From Mailhella massiliensis (GTDB lineage Bacteria; Desulfobacterota; Desulfovibrionia; Desulfovibrionales; Desulfovibrionaceae), in assembly GCF_900155525.1 (NCBI RefSeq), contig NZ_LT706942.1, forward strand, positions 48,552-112,551: a stretch of 64,000 nt of DNA, given 5' to 3'. The translations under genes were made by a program, and so were the position numbers. The notes under the pieces are model-generated. The model worked only from the letters and a program-made list of their open reading frames with translations, did no database searches and was not told where the DNA came from. Of this stretch, positions 39,263 through 48,630 are shown piece by piece. How positions within the stretch are numbered: position 1 is the first letter of the stretch; each line of letters opens with the position of its first letter.

Positions 39263-39913
39263 ATGAAATCCGTATTGCTCATAGGGCTGGGGCGCTTCGG
39301 TCGCCGCATGGCGAAAAAGCTGCGTGAACTCAACCACGACGTGCTCGCCATCGACAAAAGCGAGGAACGTGTCAACGACGCGCTGGACTTCGTGACCAGC
39401 GCCCAGATTGCGGATGCCACCAGCGAATCGTTCATACGTTCTCTGGGCGTGAGCAATTTCGATCTCTGCGTGGTGGCCATAGGCGACAATTTCCAGAGTT
39501 CTCTGGAAACCACGGCTCTTTTGAAGGAGTGCGGGGCGCGCTTCGTCGTTTCCCGTGCATCGCGCGAGGTGCACGCCAAGTTCCTTCTGCGCAACGGCGC
39601 GGACAAGGTGGTGTATCCCGAAGGACAGACGGCCGAATGGGCCGCCATGCGCTACAGCAGCGATCATATCTTCGACTATGTGAAGCTCTCGCCCGAGTAT
39701 TCCATCTATGAAATGGCCGTTCCCGAGGAGTGGAAGGGCAAAAGCGTCATGGAACTGGCCGTGCGGCAGAAATACCGCGTCAATGTCCTCGGTGTGAAGA
39801 AGGACGGTCATCTTCAGCCCATGCCCGGCCCCGACCATCGTTTTCTGCCCGGTGAGAGCGTGCTCATTCTCGGGCACGACAGGGACGTGCAGAACCTTTT
39901 GCAGAAAAGCTGA
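39263..39913 (+). CDS. TrkA/KtrA-type potassium channel regulatory subunit
   Basis: A 216-residue cytosolic RCK protein. The Rossmann domain starts with VLLIGLGRFGRRMA (GxGxxG), with the acidic end of strand 2 (VLAIDKSEERV). A TrkA_C domain follows from about residue 140. It binds NAD(H) or ATP/ADP and gates the TrkH/KtrB channel. AAGGAG lies 8 bases upstream of the ATG. Confidence 0.93.
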   Translation: MKSVLLIGLGRFGRRMAKKLRELNHDVLAIDKSEERVNDALDFVTSAQIADATSESFIRSLGVSNFDLCVVAIGDNFQSSLETTALLKECGARFVVSRASREVHAKFLLRNGADKVVYPEGQTAEWAAMRYSSDHIFDYVKLSPEYSIYEMAVPEEWKGKSVMELAVRQKYRVNVLGVKKDGHLQPMPGPDHRFLPGESVLILGHDRDVQNLLQKS

Positions 39914-39920
39914 ACCGGTT

Positions 39921-39954
39921 CTTCCGCACATCTTGCCGGAAGGGAAGTTTTTTT
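39921..39954 (+). terminator. terminator of the trk operon
   Basis: Stem CTTCCG / CGGAAG (39921-39926, 39937-39942), extendable with mismatches, and seven T at 39948-39954. Confidence 0.55.
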
Positions 39955-40177
39955 CTACTATTGGACTAAGTCTTATATTCGATATCCGCTCTCAGGGAAA
40001 GGGCGCCTTCGTAAGCTTGGGAAGCCTTCGAAGGAAGCGGGGAAAAAGCGGGCAGATGCGGTCCGCTCCGCATGTTTCCCGAGAGCTGGGAAGGACTCCG
40101 GGCAGGGCGTTTTTTCCGTTCCGAAGCGCGGTCGTCCTGTCGGATGTTGCGGATACCATCCATGACGAGGGGGAAAA

Positions 40178-41584
40178 GTGGATATATTGGATTCCTGCGC
40201 CTGTTCCGGGGGAAATCTTCCCCGCTTCGTTCAGCCCGTACTGCTGGCCCTTCTGGCACGGGAACCCATGCACGGCTATGTCCTTGTGCGGAAACTGGCG
40301 GATACCGGACTGTTCGGTTCCCGGAAGCCTGATATGACGGGCTGCTACCGCATGTTGCGCGAGATGGAGCAGAACGGCGTGCTGGAAAGCATCAGCGACA
40401 GGGGGGAAGGGCCCTCGCGCAGAAAGTACGTCGTGACCGGGAGGGGGCGTCAGTGCCTGAACCGCTGGATCGATTCCCTGTCCCGGAACCGGGATCATCT
40501 GGAACGGGTCATGCGTTTTCTTCTGACGGTGCAAGAGGAGTGCGAAGCTTCGCGGGATGACTGTCCGGCCGGGGAGCGCGCCTTCATGGAAAAGGTGAGG
40601 GAACGTGCGCTGGCCGGAAAAATGCCCCTTCGTGAGGACGTGCTGCGCCTGCTTTCCTATGCGCCCCATTCTCCCGAAGCCGCCTTTCTGGGACGTCTTG
40701 CCCGGGGCATGGCACGAGAGGTGGCCCATGATACGGCGCGTGTGTGGGCGGCGGTAGGGGTGGACTGCGCTCCCTGCCCCATGAACTGCGCGTTCTGCGC
40801 CTTCGGGGAAGCCTTCGGCGTGGTACGGAAGGCCCATGAATGGACGCGGGGGGAAATTCTGGGAGCGGTATGCCGCTATGCGTTTGAGGGGGCCTCCTGG
40901 CTGGTGCTCCGCACCACGGAAGACTACGGGCTGGAACGCCTTTCTGCTCTGGCGAGGGAGGCCCGCGCTCTTTTGCCGGAACGCTGCGTGCTGGCGGCGA
41001 ATACGGGGCAGAAGAATACGGAAGACATACGGAGGCTGAAGGCTGCCGGGGTGGAAGTCATGTACCATGCCCTGCGCCTCGGCGAGGGCAGAGACACGCC
41101 CTTTGATCCTGTTGAGCGCCGCGCCGCGTTGAAGAGCATAGGGGCGGAAGGCATGACGCTGGCCTGTCTGGTGGAGCCTCTGGGCGTGGAACACGGCAAT
41201 GAGGAGATTGCCGACGCATTTTTGACGGCGTTGTCTTCCGGGGCTGCGATCAGCGGCGTCATGGCCCGAAGCCATGTGCCGGGTACGCCCTTTGAAGGCC
41301 GGGAGGAAGTGCCGGAGGAACGTCTTGCCCTGGTGGCAGCCGTGGTGCGCCTTTGCGGAGGCACGCGCACGGAGCATGTCTGCGTGCATCCGCCGTCGGC
41401 TCTTGCGGTGTCGTGGGGGGCCAACGTTCTGGTGGTGGAAACGGGCGCCGTGCCCCGTGCGGATGCGGAAGTGCCGGGAGAATGGAGGGGCTTTTCCGTG
41501 GAGGATGCCCGGGCGATGTTCACGCAGTACGGCTATGCCTTTTCCCGTTCGGCACGCCCGGGAGCCGGAGAACGGGAAGCATGA
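40178..41584 (+). CDS. PadR-type regulator fused to a BioB-like radical SAM enzyme
   Basis: A 468-residue protein with two domains rarely joined. Residues ~15-115 form a PadR winged helix (VLLALLAREPMHGYVLVRKL, CYRMLREMEQNGVLE, RKYVVTGRGRQCLNRW). Residues ~145-455 resemble the biotin-synthase/HydE type of radical SAM proteins: a leading segment LREDVLRLLSYAP, then CAPCPMNCAFC with the CxxxCxxC cluster at Cys200, Cys204 and Cys207, then a TIM-barrel pattern. An extra Cys197 precedes the cluster, and CAC lies at residues 7-9. The start is a GTG at 40178 with GAGGGGG just upstream. It is followed by a C_GCAxxG_C_C protein. Function unknown; sensing or modifying a small thiol or cofactor is only a guess. 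Confidence 0.85.
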   Translation: MDILDSCACSGGNLPRFVQPVLLALLAREPMHGYVLVRKLADTGLFGSRKPDMTGCYRMLREMEQNGVLESISDRGEGPSRRKYVVTGRGRQCLNRWIDSLSRNRDHLERVMRFLLTVQEECEASRDDCPAGERAFMEKVRERALAGKMPLREDVLRLLSYAPHSPEAAFLGRLARGMAREVAHDTARVWAAVGVDCAPCPMNCAFCAFGEAFGVVRKAHEWTRGEILGAVCRYAFEGASWLVLRTTEDYGLERLSALAREARALLPERCVLAANTGQKNTEDIRRLKAAGVEVMYHALRLGEGRDTPFDPVERRAALKSIGAEGMTLACLVEPLGVEHGNEEIADAFLTALSSGAAISGVMARSHVPGTPFEGREEVPEERLALVAAVVRLCGGTRTEHVCVHPPSALAVSWGANVLVVETGAVPRADAEVPGEWRGFSVEDARAMFTQYGYAFSRSARPGAGEREA

Positions 41585-41668
41585 GCGGGGAGACGGGCGT
41601 TTTCCCGGAGATGTTTCCGGCCTTTGCCGTCAGAGGCGGGGCCATGAACCGTAATAAGGGGGAGAGAT

Positions 41669-42109
41669 ATGGCTGCTCCGTCACGTTTTGGATATTGCGC
41701 GCAGACGGTGTGCCTGCACTGTGCCTCGCGCCTCGGCATAAGCGATGCGCAGGCCATAGGCATGGCCTCTGCGCTGGGCACGGGCATGGGGCACGCCGAA
41801 ATCTGCGGCTGCATCAGCGGCGCGCATCTTGTGCTGGGGCTTTACTACGGCAGTGCGGACACCATGGAGGAAGGAAAGCTTAAAAAGCCCGTTCTTCTGG
41901 AAAAGGTCGCGGAATTCGAGCGGCGTTTTTCCGAAAAGCAGCCGCACCGCATGTGCAGGGACATGCTCGGCATGGATATTACGCAGCCCGGCGTGATGCG
42001 CGAGGCTGCGGAAAAGGGACTCTTTGTTTCCGTATGCAGGGAAATGACGCAGCGTACCTGTGATATCCTTGCGGATATGCTGGACAAGGACGCGAAAAGT
42101 CGCGCCTGA
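41669..42109 (+). CDS. C_GCAxxG_C_C family redox/metal protein
   Basis: A 146-residue protein of the C_GCAxxG_C_C family. Cysteines are placed at YCAQTVCLHCASRLG, then GTGMGHAEICGCISGAHLVLGLYYG, HRMCRDML, and in the C-terminal helix (VCREMTQRTC). It probably binds a metal or a redox partner; the family's role is not established. GGGGGAGAGAT lies directly upstream. It starts 84 bp after the PadR-radical SAM gene and is likely co-transcribed with it. Confidence 0.85.
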   Translation: MAAPSRFGYCAQTVCLHCASRLGISDAQAIGMASALGTGMGHAEICGCISGAHLVLGLYYGSADTMEEGKLKKPVLLEKVAEFERRFSEKQPHRMCRDMLGMDITQPGVMREAAEKGLFVSVCREMTQRTCDILADMLDKDAKSRA

Positions 42110-42133
42110 TACGGCAGGCGGCACTCCCGTGCC

Positions 42134-42168
42134 CGGGCAGGCCGTTACCGGAGCGCCCGTTTTTTTTT
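42134..42168 (+). terminator. candidate terminator of the PadR-radical SAM operon
   Basis: A short stem CGGGC / GCCCG (42134-42138, 42155-42159) ahead of nine T (42160-42168). The stem is weak, so the call rests mostly on the T-run and on the convergent gene order. Confidence 0.5.
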
Positions 42169-42224
42169 CGGGAAGGGCTTCCTCCGGGCGGGAGCGGCGG
42201 AGAAAAGACGGAGAGTTTTCCCTG

Positions 42225-45212
42225 TCAGCGGCAGCAGCTCTGATACGGGCAGCGGGCGCAGCGTTCCGTACGGCGGAGGGAAAACTCCGTGGCCGTGGCC
42301 ATGTGACGCAGCAGAAAGCGCAGAAGGGCGGGAATGCGTTCCTGCATGATGATGTTGCGCGTTTCATTGTCGATGCCGTCGCCGAGCAGGGGAATTTCAT
42401 CGCCTCTGTCGGCAAGCTGCACCAGAGCCGCATCCCAGAGCGGGGCGCGGCGCAGCGTATCGGCATGGGAAGGATCGTGCATACACAGGTATACATAGCA
42501 GGGAAGCTGCACGCTGGGCAGCGTACGGGCAAGTTCGGGCAGAGGATCGGTCAGGCCGGGCTGCCAGTGCTCCATGGCGTTCCAGAGTTCTTCATCGCCC
42601 CAGAAGGAGGGATGCGGCTGACGGCTCGTACTGCCGCTTTTGTAGTCGAGAATGACCAGTCCGGGAGCGCGGCGATCCAGTCTGTCGATTTTGCCTTCCA
42701 GCATGAAGCGGCGTCCGCCTTCCTCTATCATGGCGGAAACATTGTGTTCCAGCGCCATGAGCTCCAGCACGTCGGGCTGATGCGCGGCAAAGTCCTTCAG
42801 GCGTGAGGGGCCTGCGGCCTCCAGCATGAAGCGGCTCTGTGCGGGGAGATTGAGGGTGAGACTGCTCGCGGCAAGTTCCTCATGGAAAAGCTTTTCCAGC
42901 TCTTCCGCCGGTATGCTCCCCGTTTTCACCGCCCTGCCGAGGAAGGGCTGAAAGGCCCGGAGCAGTACGGAATGGAGCATGATGCCCACGCCGAGGTGAT
43001 CGTCCCCTTCCATGACTTCTTCCGCCTCGCGCAGCGTGCAGGCATATTTGCGGAAGAAGAAGGCGGGGCAGGAAAGGTAGGCGTCCAGCGCCGTGGGGGA
43101 TATCTTGCGGCTGAGGATATCCAGCATACGTTCGTTCATGGCGGGCGTACGCACGATGGGCGCTTCCCCGGGCATGGGCGGTTCCGCCATGGGAAAGGCC
43201 GCGGCAAGCAGCGGCTCTTCGCCGGGGCGGAGCATGTGCCCCGCGCGCTGCTCCACACGCCAGATGCATTCCTCCACCAGGCGGGAACGGAGTTTCTTGC
43301 CGTCCATGACGCCGCTCTGCACGCCCTCCTGCCAGTAGAGGAAAACCTCCTTCGCCCCGGCGATGAGCCGGTGAAAGGTGTGCGCTGCGAGAACATCACG
43401 GCGGCTGTTGTCCGGCAGGCCCAGCATGGGGCGCAGGCTGTCGGGCAGGAGAGGATCGCGTGCGGGCGCGCCGGGCAGGGCATCTTCGGTAACGTCCAGC
43501 ATATAGACGCGGTCGAAATGCAGCAGACGGGTTTCCAGCGTGCCCAGTATCTGCAGGCCGGTAAGCGGGTCGGCCTCGAAGGGCACGCGCTGTTCGGCAA
43601 GGCTTTCCCTCACGATGGCAAAGAGCGAATCCTGCGAAAGGCGCTCTTTGGTCATGGCGTTGTCGGCAAGGGCGGGGATGACGTTCTGCATGAGCCTTGC
43701 CAGGCATTCCCCGTCCAGCGGAAAACGCGGCCAGATATGCCGCCCGTGTTCCAGAAGCAGCGCGCAGAGCGAACGCAGGCAGGCTGCCGTCTCTTCCAGC
43801 GTCGTCACGCTGCGCCAGTCTTCCACCAGCACGCGCATGGTCTTTTCCAGAAGACGGCCGTTTTCCTCGCAGAGTCCTTCCGCGAGAGGGCCGCCTTCCA
43901 GATCTCCCAGAATGTCGTCCACCAGGTCGGAGGCACAGGTAAGGGCGTCCACCATGCGGCCGCCCCGGCGGAGCGTGCCTTCCATACGGGAGAGAAAGGG
44001 GCGCAGGGACAGGATGGCGCCGTCTTCTCCCTCCGTACCCAGCATACGCACATAGGGATGACGGATGAGCGCCATGAGGCTTTTCCAGTGCACGCGCCCC
44101 TCTTCATCCATGCTGCGCCGCGTGTCGAGCAGTCTTTCCACAAGCTGGGCGAGCAGGGAACGCTGCAGAGGATAACCGAGAGAAATGTTGATGCTCTTTT
44201 CGGGAATATGGTGAAGCGTGGGCATGAGCAGCGAATCGTGGGAGATGACCACGGCCCGCCGTTCCTCGCGGCAGGGTCTTGCCGTGAGCTCGCTTTTCAG
44301 GGCGCGAAGCTGGGAATGCAGATCATACCCGGCATAAAAATGGATATGCGGCTCGCGGTTGCGGCTTTCTCCGAAGAGCTCTCCCCGCGCCTTCCAGCGG
44401 GAGAGCCATTCCTTGTGGTCGACGCAGCTCCAGTGCCCGCCGCCGGAAAGAATGCCCGGATCGGTATGCAGGCAGACGGCGGCTCCGCGCTCCCACAGAT
44501 AGCGGAAAAGGCAATCTTCCGCACGGGTGAGCCGCACAAAGCCCGCGATGATGATTCTGCGCCCCTGAAGCCTGAGGGGAAGGTCGGGGCCGGCGCCGGC
44601 AAGCTGCGCCGCATGTTGCGCTTCCAGACCTGCGGTGCTCATGCCCCGGCCGCGCAGAAGAGCGCGCCAGCGTTCCTGTATGCGACCAAGGCTCCCCAGA
44701 AGCGTTACCGCATACGGGGCCACCATGTCGTCCACATGGAGCAGATCTTCCGCCTCCACCATGTGCATGGCGCATTCGTCCAGGAGGCGGGCGAGGCGTA
44801 CGCCCCAGGGAAAGAAGCGGGCCATGCCGTCTTCATCGTGAAGGCTCCGGGCAAGTTTTGTCAGCGGCGTTTCCCGCTCTTCGTCCAGACCGATCTCAAG
44901 CAGGCAGTCCTTGAGCACGGCCACCTGATCCAGCGTGCCCGCCATGCGCGGTACGGTGCGCGTCCAGCTTTCCATGCAGGTTTCGATGAGCTGGCTCACG
45001 TTGACGATGTGCGGCAGAAGAAGCGGTGCCTTCGCTTCCTTTTTATAGATGTCCAGCAGATAGCGGCGGGGACGGTTGAGCGGGAACACGATGATCGCCT
45101 TGCCCGGTTTTCCTCCGGTCATATCGTGGGCAAGCTCGTGCACGCGCTGCATGAAGTCGTCGTCCCAGGGGACAATACGGAAGGGACTGAAGGTGCGCTG
45201 GCGGCTAGTCAT
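42225..45212 (-). CDS. AddB/RexB-like PD-(D/E)xK nuclease subunit
   Basis: A 995-residue protein. The N-terminal part is an inactive UvrD-like helicase region without a clear Walker A. Around residue 850 the nuclease motif appears as KIDRLD then VILDYKSG, and the C terminus has the cysteine group CARCPYQSC that with an upstream Cys (AYLSCPAFFFRKY) would hold an AddB-type [4Fe-4S] cluster. With its partner it would resect double-strand breaks for recombination. The start at 45212 overlaps the upstream gene by 8 bp, so translation is coupled. The longer frame to 45758 is a shadow of the upstream gene. Confidence 0.9.
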   Translation of the reverse strand: MTSRQRTFSPFRIVPWDDDFMQRVHELAHDMTGGKPGKAIIVFPLNRPRRYLLDIYKKEAKAPLLLPHIVNVSQLIETCMESWTRTVPRMAGTLDQVAVLKDCLLEIGLDEERETPLTKLARSLHDEDGMARFFPWGVRLARLLDECAMHMVEAEDLLHVDDMVAPYAVTLLGSLGRIQERWRALLRGRGMSTAGLEAQHAAQLAGAGPDLPLRLQGRRIIIAGFVRLTRAEDCLFRYLWERGAAVCLHTDPGILSGGGHWSCVDHKEWLSRWKARGELFGESRNREPHIHFYAGYDLHSQLRALKSELTARPCREERRAVVISHDSLLMPTLHHIPEKSINISLGYPLQRSLLAQLVERLLDTRRSMDEEGRVHWKSLMALIRHPYVRMLGTEGEDGAILSLRPFLSRMEGTLRRGGRMVDALTCASDLVDDILGDLEGGPLAEGLCEENGRLLEKTMRVLVEDWRSVTTLEETAACLRSLCALLLEHGRHIWPRFPLDGECLARLMQNVIPALADNAMTKERLSQDSLFAIVRESLAEQRVPFEADPLTGLQILGTLETRLLHFDRVYMLDVTEDALPGAPARDPLLPDSLRPMLGLPDNSRRDVLAAHTFHRLIAGAKEVFLYWQEGVQSGVMDGKKLRSRLVEECIWRVEQRAGHMLRPGEEPLLAAAFPMAEPPMPGEAPIVRTPAMNERMLDILSRKISPTALDAYLSCPAFFFRKYACTLREAEEVMEGDDHLGVGIMLHSVLLRAFQPFLGRAVKTGSIPAEELEKLFHEELAASSLTLNLPAQSRFMLEAAGPSRLKDFAAHQPDVLELMALEHNVSAMIEEGGRRFMLEGKIDRLDRRAPGLVILDYKSGSTSRQPHPSFWGDEELWNAMEHWQPGLTDPLPELARTLPSVQLPCYVYLCMHDPSHADTLRRAPLWDAALVQLADRGDEIPLLGDGIDNETRNIIMQERIPALLRFLLRHMATATEFSLRRTERCARCPYQSCCR

Positions 45213-48200
45213 GGCTGTCTCCGGGGAAAATCGGGAAAATTTCGCGGCGGTCGAGGTAGACGAGCGCGCCGCGCGCCTTCTGTCCCATGGCCTTTTCCAG
45301 AAGGTCCAGATAATGCAGAAGCTGCTGCCTGTGCCCGTCTGCGGGCAGGTCGCCGGAGGTGCCGGTTTTATACTCCACGGCGATGAGTTCCTTGCCGTCG
45401 TCCACCAGAAGGTCGACGCGGAACTGCCTGCCTTCTCCATCCAGCAGGGAATGTTCCGGCGTGCCGAAGGCCAGCCAGTGCGGCGTTTCCGGCAGACGGG
45501 CATACCAGGCGAGGCAGTCTTCCACTTCTTTCTGCACGTTTTCCCTGTCGGGTACGGGCAGAGGGAAGGTGGATATGCCGCGCGCGGCGGCGAGGGCGGC
45601 ATCGCGCCTTGCCGAAGCTTCTCCCACGCCGGAAATCTGAAGGCCTTCCAGACAGTGATGGATGAGCGTACCGCGCCGTTTTGCCGTGAACGTCCAGTCT
45701 TCCAGATCGTTTTTGAAAATGCGCAGGCGCGGCAGCCAGCCCATGGGCCGCCAGGCATCCTCCTGCTCTTCCTGCGTTTCGGTATCTGCTTTTTCCGGGG
45801 GCATCACCGTGTTTTCGGGCGCGGGGGCGGCAGGCGCGGCGCTTTCTGCGGCGGGGCGGGGAGTCTCTTCCGCGGGAGCCTTCGGCTTGTCCCCCCAGTA
45901 AAGGTCGTCGCCCTCTTCCTTCAGCACGTCCGTCTGGCGGGAGATGAGCGTATCGAGCATGAGGGAGACCGGGCCGTCGGAGGCATCGGGCAGAAAACAG
46001 TAGAGTTCGCTTACGGCCCGCGTCATGGCCACATAGATGAGATGCAGGGATTCTCGGGCCGTATCCATGCGGTCTTTGAGCCAGGGGCGGCCCATTTCCC
46101 TGCACAGAGGAGCGAGCAGACCGACGCCCCGGCTTTTCCAGAACAGGGCCTTGTCGTCGGAGGCCCGGCCCAGGGAAAAGTTGAGCCAGGGCAGAATGAC
46201 CACATCGAATTCCAGCCCCTTGGCCTTGTGCATGGTCATGATGCGCACGGCTTCCATGCTTTCGGGCAGAGGGGCCTTTTCCTGACTGCCGCTTTCGTCC
46301 CAGAGGTCGAGGAAGCCCGAAAGGTCGGAAATTCCCGCCTCCTCCGCACAGAAGAGCACTTCCAGAAAGCGCCGCACGAAGCCTTCCGCTTCGGGGCGGC
46401 GTTCCATGACGTTCCAGCGCTCCACGATTTCCATGACGGCGTCGTAAGGGGTGAGCAGTCCCGCGTTGTCGTGCAGGGGGGCGAACACTGCCTCCCATGC
46501 TTCGGGAAAATCCTGGGAGAACTGCGCAGCCATGCTTCTTCTGCGCGGACGCCGGGCCGCCCAGTCGAGAAGGTCCGTACCGGTAAGAAAGGCATCCTTA
46601 TGGGGAAGCGGGGGGAGCAGCTCTTCGCAGAGCAGGGCGGACCAGAAGGCGATATCGTCTTCCGGGTCGTTCAGAAAGCGCAGCAGACTGACGATGCCCG
46701 CAATGACGGGCTGCTCTGCCAGAAGCAGGCTCCCCTGCGTCACCACGGGAATGTGGCGCGCCATGAGCCACGAAGAGGCCTTGGCCGCCTGTTCGTTGTT
46801 GCGCGTGAGTATGCAGATGTCTCCCAGAGAATGGGAGCATCCCAGCTTTTCCACCATGTCGGGCAGAAGACGGGAGAGACGCTCCTCCTCCCGGCCCTTT
46901 TCCAGTCTGCTCAGTTTTACGAAGCCGCCGGAACGGCATTTTTCCGCGCTCTGGGCGGCGCGGTCGAAGGCTTCGCACAGCAGCGCGGCCTGCTCGTTCA
47001 GCAGTTCCGCATCGCCTTCGGCAAGGGGACGCAGCAGCTCCCGCGCCACCTCCATGTTTCCGAGGGGGGAGAACAGCGCGTTGTTCCAGGCTACGATTCT
47101 TTTCCGGCTTCTCCAGTTGAAGGGCAGGGTTTCCAGCGTGGGCTGCCCCGCCAGGGAGAGCAGAGGAGAGCCTTTGCGGACGAGTTCGTCGAAGAGGGCG
47201 GCGTCGCCGCCGCGCCAGCCGTAGATGGCCTGCTTCACGTCGCCCACGATGGTGAGGGAACCGTTTTTGGCGAGAGCTTCCTCCGCCAGAGGCTGAAGAG
47301 CCATCCACTGGTCGCGGCTGGTATCCTGAAATTCGTCGATGAGCATGTGGCGCACCCGCGCGCCCAGGCGGCAGAAGAGTTCGTTCACGCCTTCGCTGTC
47401 GTCCGCGGCGCGTATGGCGAGCCTCGGTACCTGCGAGGCGGCAATGATGCCCGTGCGGCGTTCCTCGTCTTCCAGCCTGGAATACACGGCCTGCGCCAGT
47501 TCCGCAAAGGGCATGAGGCGGCGGGCCCCCATGAGCACGCGAAGATGCCGCATGTCGTCCCGTATGCTTTCATACAGGGCGTGCAGGGCAAGTCCGGCGC
47601 GGCCTTTTGATGCCTTGAGCAGGCAGTCGTCGAAGCTTTCCTTCTGGAGCATGGCGGAGGAGAAGGGGAGCTTCGAGGCGCGGCCGCCGCATTCTATGCA
47701 GGCCGTGAGGGCGTTCAGAAAGTGTTTGGATGCGGAAAGCTCCTCCTGTTCCAGGCGGGCGCGCAGTTCCCGCGCGTCGTTCTGTATGCCGCGGAGAATT
47801 TCCTGAAAATGTTCCTCCGCTTCTTCGGGGGAGGCAAGATCGCGGACGCTCCAGCCGTCCGCCGCAAGCATGAGGGATACCATGGCCGTCACGCGGTCGC
47901 GTATGCGTTCCCCCGCAAGAAAGCCCCTTACCTTTTCCGAACGCAGCATCTGGCGGCAGGCACGGCGGAAAATGGCCCCGAGTTCCTCGTCCGTGCGGGC
48001 GCGTTCGGCCATGTCGTCGAACAGGGGACCGGTGATCTCCTCGTCGGAAAAGCGCGGCTCGAAGTCGGGGGAAAGGTCGAAGTCCAGCGCGGAAAGGCGC
48101 ACCATGAGGTGCAGCAGGCTGTCGATGGTGCGGATGTTCAGGGAACCGTAGCTCCGTATGAGCATGTCCACGGTTTCGCGGGCTCTGGCGGGCTTCCAGA

Positions 48201-48471
48201 AGGCGTCCTTCGCGTCCTTTCTGGAAGCGAGGGCCATGGTCTTCAGGCGCTGAAGCAGGCGTTCACGCATTTCTGCGGCGGCCTTGTTGGTGAAGGTGAT
48301 GGCAAGAATCTCCTGCCAGCCGTAGCAGTCTTCTTCGGCAAGGGCGCAGCCGGAGGGCGGGCGGCTCCACGACGCGCCGGAAGATCCGGCCAGCAGGGAG
48401 AGGAAGGTACTGGTCAGGGTATAGGTCTTGCCGGACCCGGCGGACGCCTTGATCTGTCGAAATTCGCTCAT
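45205..48471 (-). CDS. AddA/RecB-like UvrD-type helicase-nuclease
   Basis: A 1088-residue protein. Walker A ASAGSGKT lies at residues 8-15, a helicase motif II region near LIDEFQDTSRDQW, GDVKQAIYGWRGGD (motif III) and MTMHKAKGLEFDVVIL (motif V). The last ~200 residues hold a second PD-(D/E)xK nuclease (RVDLLVDDGKELIAVEYKTG) after an acidic Pro/Ala/Glu-rich linker. The AddA-like order of domains, with a nuclease in each subunit, points to AddAB rather than RecBCD. The start MSEFRQIK at 48471 has no good ribosome-binding site; an ATG 30 bases earlier is the alternative. Confidence 0.92.
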   Translation of the reverse strand: MSEFRQIKASAGSGKTYTLTSTFLSLLAGSSGASWSRPPSGCALAEEDCYGWQEILAITFTNKAAAEMRERLLQRLKTMALASRKDAKDAFWKPARARETVDMLIRSYGSLNIRTIDSLLHLMVRLSALDFDLSPDFEPRFSDEEITGPLFDDMAERARTDEELGAIFRRACRQMLRSEKVRGFLAGERIRDRVTAMVSLMLAADGWSVRDLASPEEAEEHFQEILRGIQNDARELRARLEQEELSASKHFLNALTACIECGGRASKLPFSSAMLQKESFDDCLLKASKGRAGLALHALYESIRDDMRHLRVLMGARRLMPFAELAQAVYSRLEDEERRTGIIAASQVPRLAIRAADDSEGVNELFCRLGARVRHMLIDEFQDTSRDQWMALQPLAEEALAKNGSLTIVGDVKQAIYGWRGGDAALFDELVRKGSPLLSLAGQPTLETLPFNWRSRKRIVAWNNALFSPLGNMEVARELLRPLAEGDAELLNEQAALLCEAFDRAAQSAEKCRSGGFVKLSRLEKGREEERLSRLLPDMVEKLGCSHSLGDICILTRNNEQAAKASSWLMARHIPVVTQGSLLLAEQPVIAGIVSLLRFLNDPEDDIAFWSALLCEELLPPLPHKDAFLTGTDLLDWAARRPRRRSMAAQFSQDFPEAWEAVFAPLHDNAGLLTPYDAVMEIVERWNVMERRPEAEGFVRRFLEVLFCAEEAGISDLSGFLDLWDESGSQEKAPLPESMEAVRIMTMHKAKGLEFDVVILPWLNFSLGRASDDKALFWKSRGVGLLAPLCREMGRPWLKDRMDTARESLHLIYVAMTRAVSELYCFLPDASDGPVSLMLDTLISRQTDVLKEEGDDLYWGDKPKAPAEETPRPAAESAAPAAPAPENTVMPPEKADTETQEEQEDAWRPMGWLPRLRIFKNDLEDWTFTAKRRGTLIHHCLEGLQISGVGEASARRDAALAAARGISTFPLPVPDRENVQKEVEDCLAWYARLPETPHWLAFGTPEHSLLDGEGRQFRVDLLVDDGKELIAVEYKTGTSGDLPADGHRQQLLHYLDLLEKAMGQKARGALVYLDRREIFPIFPGDSHD

Positions 48472-48560
48472 GGGAAACGGGGTTGTCCGGGAGGGCATTC
48501 TCCCTTCAACCATCATCGGCTATTTGGCCCCTCTTCGCAAGAAGAACTGTCCGCAGGAAA

Positions 48561-48595
48561 GGAAAAGGCCCCCGCAGCGTTCTGCTGCGGGGGCC
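48561..48595 (-). terminator. pfkA terminator
   Basis: A 12-bp stem GGCCCCCGCAGC / GCTGCGGGGGCC (48567-48578, 48584-48595); on the minus strand it is followed by TTTTCCTTTCC. Confidence 0.82.
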
Positions 48596-48630
48596 TCCGG
48601 CGCGTGATGCGCACCATAAGACGTCGCCTT

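Noticed and set aside
42882..47610. Long plus-strand open frames across the addB/addA-like genes
   Set aside because: They are antisense shadows; the minus-strand genes have complete helicase and nuclease motifs.
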